Part shown: positions 5,998 through 10,780 of the stretch, piece by piece
Layout: every line of letters begins with the position of its first letter
Position numbering within the stretch: position 1 is the stretch's first letter
Source of the DNA: an uncultured Cloacibacillus sp.
Lineage (GTDB): Bacteria; Synergistota; Synergistia; Synergistales; Synergistaceae
DNA: 10,780 nucleotides
Direction of reading: 5' to 3'
Assembly (NCBI GenBank): GCA_934511335.1
Contig: CAKSWL010000058.1
Location: 1-10,780, forward strand
Position numbers and translations under genes: made by a program
Notes under the pieces: generated by a model
What the model was told of the DNA's origin: nothing
Databases searched by the model: none
The model's input: only the letters and a program-made list of their open reading frames with translations

Positions 5998-7107
5998 TCA
6001 TTCTTCGCCGGCGATTTTAGCGATGATCTCATCCGCCGCCTCCGGCCTGGCCAGCTGCTTCGCGGCCTTGCGCATTTTTTGCGCGGCCTCGCCGGCGAAG
6101 AGGGCGGCGGCGCTTTCGGCGGCGCGCGCAGGGCGCGGGAGCGGCCAGGCGGCGCCGTTTGCCGTGAGATAGGCCATGTTGAGCTCCTCCTGTCCCGGCA
6201 CAGGGTCGATGAGCAGCATCGGCAGCCCCGCGCAGAGCGCCTCAGAGGCGGAAAGTCCGCCGGGCTTCATCACCGCCGCGTCGGCGGCGGCATAGTAGTC
6301 CTCCATGTTGGATACGAAGCCCTCTATCCTCACGTTGTCTTTATAGCGGAAATATCCCCTCATCTGCTCCCGCAGTCCGCGGTTGCTGCCGCAGATGACG
6401 GAAACGCGCAGATCACCGCGCTCCGCGAGCGATTTTGCCGCCGCGAAGACCGAGCCCGCGCCGATGCCGCCGCCGCTGACGAGGATCACCCGTTCGTCCT
6501 GCGGCAGTCCAAGCCGGGACCGCGCCTTTTCCTTCGAGGGAAGTTTTTTAAATTTTTGCGTGATGGGCACGCCCGTATCGCTTACATTGTATATGCCGTC
6601 GGCAAGGCGCTGCTGTACGGAGCGCGCGCTGCCCGCGAAGGACCAGGCGAACTCCGCGCTGCGCTGAAAGCGATGACTCTCAAAATCAGTGTCGGCGCAG
6701 TAGACGGGCATGCGTCCCCGTTCCATCTTAGCGAGCTCAGAGGCCCCGAAGTAGTGCGTGAAAATCGCCGCCTCGGTGCCGTTCGCGGCAAAGAGGTTTT
6801 TCAGCCGGGGCAGGTAAAGGCGGCAGAGTTTTTCGTGGACCGCTTCAAAGACCCGCGCCTGCGCGCCGGGGCGGTCGGAACCCCAGTAGAGGGCTCCCCA
6901 TAGCCAGGGGGCGCGGCGCGCCATCGCGACATAGCCCTCCGAGACGGTGTATTTCAACCACGAGGGGATGACGTCCAGAATGTCGCAGCATACGATACGT
7001 CCCTGCGGGTTATAGGCAAGGAAAGCCTCGCAAAGGGCAAGGGCCGCCGTCCGATGGCCCGTCCCCTCCGAAGCGTAGATTACGGCGAGAGAGTTTAATT
7101 TTTTCAT
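5998..7107 (-). CDS. MGDG synthase/UgtP-type glycosyltransferase (GT28 family)
   Basis: This is probably a glycosyltransferase that adds sugar from a nucleotide donor to diacylglycerol at the inner face of the membrane, as UgtP/YpfP and MGDG synthase do. The 369 residues have two Rossmann halves. The N-terminal half carries YASEGTGHRTAA (11-22), matching the GxGH lipid-acceptor loop of the family. The C-terminal half carries SGGGIGAGSV (211-220), the donor-binding KPGGLSASEALCAGLPMLL (281-299) and DPVPGQEELN (301-310). There is no transmembrane segment. The ATG overlaps the stop of the DHH gene (ATGA), so the two are co-translated. MurG is a relative, but the N-terminal acceptor domain favours the lipid glycosyltransferases. 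The precise sugar and acceptor are unproven. Confidence 0.85.
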   Translation of the reverse strand: MKKLNSLAVIYASEGTGHRTAALALCEAFLAYNPQGRIVCCDILDVIPSWLKYTVSEGYVAMARRAPWLWGALYWGSDRPGAQARVFEAVHEKLCRLYLPRLKNLFAANGTEAAIFTHYFGASELAKMERGRMPVYCADTDFESHRFQRSAEFAWSFAGSARSVQQRLADGIYNVSDTGVPITQKFKKLPSKEKARSRLGLPQDERVILVSGGGIGAGSVFAAAKSLAERGDLRVSVICGSNRGLREQMRGYFRYKDNVRIEGFVSNMEDYYAAADAAVMKPGGLSASEALCAGLPMLLIDPVPGQEELNMAYLTANGAAWPLPRPARAAESAAALFAGEAAQKMRKAAKQLARPEAADEIIAKIAGEE

Positions 7108-8102
7108 ACAAGTCCTTTGAATAGGTCGCCAAGCGTCACCTTCGGCGCGGCGTTGCGCTCCTTTTCAACCCGAATCGCCGCAAGGATGGAGTCGCGCATC
7201 TGCTCCTGGGTATAATTGCGCGGGAAGTAGAGCGCCGAGGCGTCCCCGTGGCCGCCGCCGCGTATTTTTTTGCCGTCCTTCAGCAGCGCGAGCACCCTGC
7301 CAGCGAGGCCGTCGCGGCTGCGCATCGATATCGCCCAGTCCCCGCCGAGCCTCTTCGCGGCCACCGCCGCCACCTCCGGGGGATTGTCGTCGCGGTCGAG
7401 GATGAGGCCGCAGAAGTCGGAGACGTCGCCGTATTCGAGCACTCCGTCGCAGACGAAGGCCAGCTCGCTGCCCGAACGCCAGATATGCTCCTTGGCCTGC
7501 GCGAAGCGCGCCTCCTGCCGCTCCGTAAATTCTTTCGCCCCATTCAGCTCCGCCGGCGACAGCTCTGCGCGTGGGTTGTCCATCAGCCGCGCGAGCATCC
7601 CCCACTGGCCGCACATCGTGACCAGGGCCTGCCAGAGACGGCTCTCCGGCAGCTGCCCGAGCCATAGGTCGCGGTCGTTGGCGATCTTCATCACCGGTTC
7701 AAGCTCCGCAAGAATCCGCTGCGTGCGCTCGCCCTTCGCGTTCTCACGCAGCCAGCGCCAATAGACGAGGGCCCCGCAGTAATCGGTATCGATGACGGCC
7801 CATTTGCGGTTGCCGTACCGCTCAAAGGTGCTTTTATGGTGGTCGAAGAGGAAGGGAGGGCGCGAGTCGTTCCACAGCCTGTCTATCTCATCCACCGTCT
7901 GCTCGCGCTGACAGAAGAGGTCGAGCACGAGCGGCTCCTGCCCGGCGGCAAGCGTCTCTAAGATCAGCATGTCGACGTCGCCGTAGCCGGTGAGCGAGAT
8001 GCGCACGAGGCGGTCGTGATGCTGAACGTGCCAGGCGAGCGCCGCCGCCGCAACGCCGTCAAGATCCGTATGGCTGATTATATGAAGAAGAGGTTTATCC
8101 AT
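7104..8102 (-). CDS. DHH/DHHA1-family phosphoesterase
   Basis: This is a metal-dependent phosphoesterase of the DHH superfamily, whose members cleave short oligonucleotides, pAp or cyclic dinucleotides. In the 332 residues the manganese-binding motifs are visible: HTDLDG at 11-16, Asp61 in VLDLF, and DHHKS at 87-91. The C-terminal DHHA1 substrate domain has its GGGH motif at 282-285. The family members are cytosolic and there is no signal peptide, membrane segment or PAS domain, so a membrane GdpP type is excluded. GGAGGA precedes the ATG and a good promoter lies upstream. It overlaps the glycosyltransferase start by four bases. The protein resembles NrnA-like enzymes in architecture but differs enough that I do not assign a substrate. 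Confidence 0.88.
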   Translation of the reverse strand: MDKPLLHIISHTDLDGVAAAALAWHVQHHDRLVRISLTGYGDVDMLILETLAAGQEPLVLDLFCQREQTVDEIDRLWNDSRPPFLFDHHKSTFERYGNRKWAVIDTDYCGALVYWRWLRENAKGERTQRILAELEPVMKIANDRDLWLGQLPESRLWQALVTMCGQWGMLARLMDNPRAELSPAELNGAKEFTERQEARFAQAKEHIWRSGSELAFVCDGVLEYGDVSDFCGLILDRDDNPPEVAAVAAKRLGGDWAISMRSRDGLAGRVLALLKDGKKIRGGGHGDASALYFPRNYTQEQMRDSILAAIRVEKERNAAPKVTLGDLFKGLV

Positions 8103-8127
8103 TGTAATTCCTCCGGTTTTTATAAAT

Positions 8128-8156
8128 AATATATCTCACAAATGGGTGGATGTAAA
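8128..8156 (-). promoter_or_regulatory. Promoter of the DHH-glycosyltransferase pair
   Basis: On the minus strand TTTACA (8156-8151) is followed after exactly 17 bases by TATATT (8133-8128), each matching five of six consensus bases. Transcription would begin near 8121, about 19 bases before the ATG at 8102, with GGAGGA as the ribosome binding site. Confidence 0.65.
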
Positions 8157-8209
8157 TTAAAAATGCCGCAATAAAATACCGGTTCAACGACGCGCTTCCC
8201 CGTTTGGGA

Positions 8210-8215
8210 TATAAT
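8210..8215 (+). promoter_or_regulatory. -10 box of the Ppx/GppA gene
   Basis: A perfect TATAAT lies 22 bases before the ATG at 8238. No good -35 box is found at 16-18 bases; TTCAAC at 8183 is 21 bases away. The predicted start near 8222 leaves a very short leader that contains the purine-rich AGAGGTGG ribosome binding site. Confidence 0.45.
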
Positions 8216-8237
8216 CTGTGAGAAGAGGTGGATAAAA

Positions 8238-9149
8238 ATGAAAAAGGCAGTTATAGATATCGGGACGAATTCGGTGAAACTCATCATCGGGGAGCGCTCG
8301 CGCGAACAGGGAGCGAAGATACTGCTTGACATAAACGTGATCACCAAACTTGGCGAAGGGATGAGGGAGAGCGGCGCGCTTTCACAGCGGGCGATGGCGC
8401 GCACGGCGCAGGCCGTCGTAAAGTTTGCGGATTTCGCGCGTTCGCAGGGGGCGGAGGAGGTCGCCTGCGTCGGCACGATGGCGCTGCGCACGGCAAAAAA
8501 CGCAGCCGAGTTCGCAGCGCTGGTACATGCAGGGGACGGTCCTGAGGTCCGCGTCCTCTCCGGCGAAGAGGAGGCGGACCTTTCAAGCCGCGCGATGCTG
8601 AACAGCATCGCGGGCGCAAAACGCGGCGGCATCCTCATCTTCGACACCGGCGGCGGCAGTACGGAATTCGTCCGCGCCGCGGAAGGCGTCGCAGTGAGCG
8701 CCTTCAGCGTGCCGACAGGCGCCGTGACGCTGACGGAGGAAAACTTTAAAAGCGCCCCCGCCGACCCGCAAAAAGTCTGCTCCGTCATCGCGGGGCTGAC
8801 GAAAAAGTTCTCCGAGGAGGGGGTCGGGCCGGGGGCGAAAATGGTGATCGGCGCGGGCGGGAACGTCACCGCGATCGCCGCGGTCGCCGCAGGCTTGGAG
8901 AAATACGACCCTAACCAGATACACGGAAGCACGCTCAGGCGGGAAGAGATCATGCGTCAAACGGCGCTATACGCGAAGTGCACCGCCGAAGAGCGCCGCA
9001 AGATCCGGGGGCTCTCGCCGAAACGCGCGGATATCATCTTAGGCGGCGCCTGCATCATCGTCGCCGCGCTGGAGGCGGCGGGGGCCGGCGAGATGACGGT
9101 CAGCGACCGCAGCCTGCGCCACGAGCTGCTGACGGACATCCTAGGCTGA
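8238..9149 (+). CDS. Ppx/GppA-family phosphatase (exopolyphosphatase type)
   Basis: This enzyme belongs to the sugar kinase/actin-fold Ppx/GppA family, which releases terminal phosphate from polyphosphate or from pppGpp. The 303 residues cover only the N-terminal catalytic domain pair, as in many non-enteric bacteria; the E. coli enzymes are about 500 residues with an extra C-terminal HD-type region. Visible motifs are DIGTNS (7-12), LSGEEEA (107-113) with the likely catalytic Glu, DTGGGSTE (136-143) and GAGGNVTA (205-212). AGAGGTGG supports the start. It is transcribed away from the DHH gene with a shared upstream region of 135 bases. Whether polyphosphate or pppGpp is the substrate cannot be decided from sequence. 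Confidence 0.92.
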   Translation: MKKAVIDIGTNSVKLIIGERSREQGAKILLDINVITKLGEGMRESGALSQRAMARTAQAVVKFADFARSQGAEEVACVGTMALRTAKNAAEFAALVHAGDGPEVRVLSGEEEADLSSRAMLNSIAGAKRGGILIFDTGGGSTEFVRAAEGVAVSAFSVPTGAVTLTEENFKSAPADPQKVCSVIAGLTKKFSEEGVGPGAKMVIGAGGNVTAIAAVAAGLEKYDPNQIHGSTLRREEIMRQTALYAKCTAEERRKIRGLSPKRADIILGGACIIVAALEAAGAGEMTVSDRSLRHELLTDILG

Positions 9150-9228
9150 ACGCGGAGATTTTCTTTAGCATTTACGCGGCGAACGCGGAATCGGGGCATT
9201 TTCCGCAAAAAGTTTAGGAACGCCGCCC

Positions 9229-9287
9229 GGCGGACCTTCCGCCCAACGCGGCCGCAGACAGGCCGAAGCAGCAGCGCCGCCCGCTGC
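9229..9287. terminator. GC-rich hairpins between two convergent genes
   Basis: Two small perfect hairpins lie between the convergent genes: GGCGG/CCGCC (9229-9233/9239-9243) and GCAGCG/CGCTGC (9271-9276/9282-9287). Neither is followed by a clear T-run on either strand. They may contribute to termination in both directions, but they are not standard intrinsic terminators. Confidence 0.3.
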
Positions 9288-9291
9288 GGAA

Positions 9292-9798
9292 TCAGCGATT
9301 CAGATACTGCGCCTCGTGCATCAGCAGGAAGCTTTTCACATCGAGGCCGCCTCCAAAACCGACCAGCTTCCCGTCGGAGCCAATGACGCGGTGACAGGGG
9401 ATTATGATCGCGATCGGGTTTCTGTTATTTGCCAACCCTACCGCGCGGAAACCATTGGGCGACCCCACGGCCCGCGCGATATCGCCGTAAGTCGCCGTAA
9501 AGCCGTAGGGGATCCGGCGCAGCTCATCCCAGCAGCGCATTTGAAAGGGCGTGCCCTTCGGCGCGAGCGGAAGCTCGAAATTTTTCCGCTTGCCGTCAAA
9601 ATATTCTTCAAGCTGACGGCAGGCCTCGAGCAGCAGCGGCGTCTCGTTCATATTCAAATCCTCTTTGGGGTACGTGCCGCTGCCGGCGAAGTGCAGATCG
9701 GTCAGCCGTCCATCTTCTTCTCCCAACGTCAGAGTGCCGACGCCATAAAAATAATATTTCGCGTAATTCTTCACCGCCCCATCCCACCCTTTCATCAT
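9292..9798 (-). CDS. ogt: Methylated-DNA-[protein]-cysteine S-methyltransferase
   Basis: This protein repairs O6-alkylguanine and O4-alkylthymine by moving the alkyl group to its own cysteine, in a single-use reaction. The acceptor motif PCHRVIG is at 134-140 with Cys135. The helix-turn-helix region around TATYGDIARAVGSPNGFRAVG (about 101-121) contains Tyr104 and the arginine finger Arg118, and ANNRNP (123-128) precedes the active site. At 168 residues it is a compact Ogt-type protein without the Ada N-terminal domain. The ATG at 9798 has no ribosome binding site; a GTG at 9774 follows the purine-rich AAAGGGTGGGATGGGG and is a plausible true start, giving 160 residues. TATAAT at 9820-9815 supplies a -10 close upstream. 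Confidence 0.93.
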   Translation of the reverse strand: MMKGWDGAVKNYAKYYFYGVGTLTLGEEDGRLTDLHFAGSGTYPKEDLNMNETPLLLEACRQLEEYFDGKRKNFELPLAPKGTPFQMRCWDELRRIPYGFTATYGDIARAVGSPNGFRAVGLANNRNPIAIIIPCHRVIGSDGKLVGFGGGLDVKSFLLMHEAQYLNR

Positions 9799-9814
9799 GA
9801 CCGCCGATATCGCT

Positions 9815-9820
9815 ATTATA
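9815..9820 (-). promoter_or_regulatory. ogt: -10 box of the alkyltransferase gene
   Basis: TATAAT on the minus strand lies about 16 bases upstream of the ATG at 9798. The -35 region (TAGAAT, 9843-9838) is weak. A start near 9808 would leave almost no room for a ribosome binding site before 9798, which favours the GTG start at 9774. Confidence 0.4.
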
Positions 9821-9984
9821 TTACGCCGCCGCCTCCGATTCTATACGCCGTTCATCATGCTTAAATTATTGCTGGACATATCATCGCCTTTACACCAAAC
9901 TTTATCGCAAACGGGATAAGCCGATCGCCGACAGAATTTATGAATTGACTTCTCAAAAAGTTTTGTTAGACTATATTTGTTTTC

Positions 9985-10009
9985 CTAAGGTGAAAAATTT
10001 TTATCTTAG
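9985..10009 (+). repeat. Near-palindromic AT-rich hairpin
   Basis: CTAAG (9985-9989) and CTTAG (10005-10009) flank a run that pairs throughout if two G-U wobbles are allowed in plus-strand RNA. It could be a protein-binding palindrome or a hairpin. No function can be assigned. Confidence 0.35.
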
Positions 10010-10040
10010 TAAAATGGAAAGATTACAATTTTGTGGTTTG

Positions 10041-10077
10041 CAAAATAATAAAAGGCCATCCAAGAGAGGCTGGATGG
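10041..10077 (-). terminator. Intrinsic terminator pointing left, with no obvious gene
   Basis: In minus-strand RNA a perfect 7-bp stem (CCATCCA/TGGATGG, 10077-10071 and 10062-10056) with an 8-base loop is followed by CC and then TTTTATTATTTT. It has the layout of a rho-independent terminator. No convincing minus-strand gene ends just to its right. Confidence 0.45.
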
Positions 10078-10125
10078 ATGTTGGCGGAGTTTTCCAAGCA
10101 CTGTCAGATATCCGCGGCACGGCTT

Positions 10126-10150
10126 TCAGATATCTGAGGATAACAGGTCG
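10126..10150. repeat. Direct repeat copy 1, containing palindrome TCAGATATCTGA
   Basis: It consists of TCAGATATCTGA (a perfect 12-base palindrome, 10126-10137) followed by GGATAACAGGTCG. A partial third copy, TCAGATATC, lies at 10104-10112. Copy 2 is at 10412-10433. The two copies agree at 20 of 22 aligned positions with one 3-base gap. They bracket a promoter, so paired operator sites are possible. Confidence 0.55.
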
Positions 10151-10197
10151 GCCCGCGGCATCGAGAGCCTGTGACAGATTTTGAATTTTTGCTTTTG

Positions 10198-10249
10198 GCG
10201 CCGACGCGGGCAGCCTCGCCTCCCGCCGTTATCGGCGGAGAGGGGCGCC
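10198..10249. repeat. GC-rich nested hairpin
   Basis: An inner perfect stem CCGCCG/CGGCGG (10223-10228/10233-10238) with loop TTAT is enclosed by two GGCGCC copies (10198-10203 and 10244-10249) that can pair with each other. It may be a structured RNA or part of a repeat. It has no T-run after it on either strand. Confidence 0.4.
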
Positions 10250-10278
10250 GGGAGTATTTATACGCGGCAAAAATGCTG

Positions 10279-10307
10279 TCGACATTGTATTTTATCGCTG
10301 TTATATT
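10279..10307 (+). promoter_or_regulatory. Plus-strand promoter upstream of the desuccinylase-family gene
   Basis: TCGACA (10279-10284) is followed after exactly 17 bases by TATATT (10302-10307), each matching five of six consensus bases. The start would be near 10314, giving a leader of about 210 bases to the ATG at 10524. It lies between the two copies of the direct repeat. Confidence 0.5.
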
Positions 10308-10411
10308 AAAGCAGTATCTGTACATCTGGTGCGAAACGGATGTTTTTAACTATCGCAAAACAAAATCACGATGCTCTGGCAGACAGTTCATTTGTTTTTA
10401 TAGCTTTTTTA

Positions 10412-10433
10412 TCAGTTATCTGATAACAGGACG
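10412..10433. repeat. Direct repeat copy 2, within a hairpin
   Basis: This copy reads TCAGTTATCTGATAACAGG followed by ACG. Its left part belongs to a 7-bp hairpin TTATCAG/CTGATAA (10409-10415/10420-10426). It matches copy 1 at 10126-10150 apart from two substitutions and a 3-base gap. It lies in the predicted leader of the downstream gene. Confidence 0.55.
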
Positions 10434-10457
10434 ATAAAGGACGCAGCGGACAGAGGA

Positions 10458-10484
10458 GATATCATAGGGGACGGATATCATCCG
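10458..10484 (+). repeat. GATATCAT pair upstream of the desuccinylase-family gene
   Basis: GATATCAT occurs at 10458-10465 and 10474-10481, and the second copy sits in a small hairpin CGGAT/ATCCG (10472-10476/10480-10484). The pair ends about 40 bases before the next start codon. A regulator-binding role is possible but unproven. Confidence 0.3.
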
Positions 10485-10523
10485 CGTGAGGATAAAAACT
10501 ATACAAAAAAGAGGAAAGTAGAA

Positions 10524-10780
10524 ATGGGAGGAAAAAGGACAGAGTTACTGGAGTTCCAGACAGACGACGGCAGGAGGGCGGAGCTTCCCATCGCGCTCGT
10601 CATCGGCGACACGGAAGGGCCGGACGCGGTCATCACGGCGGGGATACACGGCGGCGAATACTGCGGCGTGCTGGCGGCGATAAAGCTCTTGCGCGAGCTT
10701 TCTCCGTCGGATATCAAAGGCAGCGTGAAGATCATCACCGTATGCGACACCGCCGCCTTCGAGGCGCGCAGCATGTTTTT
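10524..10780 (+). CDS. Succinylglutamate desuccinylase/aspartoacylase-family protein, 3' end cut by window edge
   Basis: These are zinc-dependent amidohydrolases of the M14-like AstE/AspA family, which remove acyl groups from N-acyl amino acids. The 85 visible residues begin MGGKRTELLEFQTDDGRRAE. The zinc-binding H-x-x-E of the family is present in TAGIHGGEYCGV at about 38-49. The segment after it (LAAIKLLREL, then KGSVKIITVCDTAAF) fits the following helix and strand. GAGGAAAG (10511-10518) lies five bases before the ATG and supports the start. The remaining zinc ligand and the C-terminal domain lie beyond the window, so the exact substrate cannot be judged. Confidence 0.85.
   Translation, partial: MGGKRTELLEFQTDDGRRAELPIALVIGDTEGPDAVITAGIHGGEYCGVLAAIKLLRELSPSDIKGSVKIITVCDTAAFEARSMF

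Larger units (their letters stand above)
9821..10523. other. Gene-poor stretch between ogt and the desuccinylase-family gene
   Basis: About 700 bases without a gene I can support. It includes an AT-rich block (about 9860-10055) whose plus frame is open from 9801 to 10184 and reads protein-like in the middle (for example IADRIYELTSQKVLLDY). There is no start with a ribosome binding site and I see no family resemblance, so it may be a gene remnant. The rest holds a left-pointing terminator, a GC-rich hairpin, a plus-strand promoter and repeated palindromic sites, listed separately. Confidence 0.4.

Noticed and set aside
6079..6903. Long plus-strand frame of 274 codons
   Set aside because: It lies antisense to the glycosyltransferase, whose motifs are clear. 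Long opposite frames are expected in GC-rich coding DNA, and its product is Arg/Gly/Ala-rich without motifs.
8120..8953. Long minus-strand frame of 277 codons
   Set aside because: It is antisense to the Ppx/GppA gene, which has all family motifs, a ribosome binding site and a -10 box. The opposite product is Ser/Ala/Pro-rich shadow sequence.
9316..9864. Plus-strand frame of 182 codons
   Set aside because: It is antisense to the alkyltransferase gene with its PCHRV active site, and has no recognisable features of its own.
10104..10325. Minus-strand frame of 73 codons ending 27 bases before the left-pointing terminator
   Set aside because: The terminator position is suggestive, but there is no ribosome binding site, the composition changes abruptly along the frame, and it crosses GC-rich hairpins and repeats. 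I do not support it as a gene.

Overview
The window looks like a chromosomal segment of an anaerobic, amino-acid- or organic-acid-using bacterium. A Synergistota member of the Cloacibacillus type is my best guess. The reasons are a TRAP transporter beside a selenocysteine enzyme, an MGDG-synthase-type glycosyltransferase next to a DHH phosphoesterase, and a mixed base composition. This assignment is inference from gene content, not from a marker gene.

Left part (1 to about 5130, minus strand). A probable operon reads right to left: a UGSC-type selenoprotein (4909-3191), an SDR-family dehydrogenase (3004-2237), and a three-part TRAP transporter made of DctP (2164-1184), DctQ (1174-674) and DctM (674 to beyond the left edge). 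The selenoprotein would be split in two by an in-frame TGA at 4612-4610 if that codon were read as stop. The next codons read Gly-Ser-Cys, the frame stays open to 3191, and a perfect 7-bp hairpin with a GU-containing loop sits just after the TGA. I therefore call it one 572-residue protein with selenocysteine at position 100. Upstream lie a TTGACA-17-TAAACT promoter and, just before its -35 box, a 12-base palindromic element repeated in tandem, which looks like an operator. I infer that the operon imports an organic anion by TRAP and processes it with the dehydrogenase and a selenium-dependent redox enzyme. The substrate is unknown.

Middle (about 5130-5997). This stretch has no convincing gene. 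It is AT-rich and carries several imperfect and perfect inverted repeats plus one 40-codon ORF of unknown status. It separates the moderate-GC left operon from strongly GC-rich genes on the right and may mark the edge of an acquired segment.

Right part (5998-9798). The genes are GC-rich and housekeeping-like: a diacylglycerol-glycosyltransferase-type enzyme (7107-5998) translationally coupled to a DHH/DHHA1 phosphoesterase (8102-7104), a divergently transcribed Ppx/GppA phosphatase (8238-9149), and a convergent DNA-alkyl repair methyltransferase (9798-9292). Promoters are visible for both divergent genes.

Far right (9799-10780). A 725-base gene-poor stretch holds an AT-rich block, a terminator-like hairpin pointing left, a GC-rich hairpin, a plus-strand promoter and a pair of nearly identical direct repeats bracketing that promoter. 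The start of a succinylglutamate desuccinylase/aspartoacylase-family gene (10524 onward) follows and runs off the edge.
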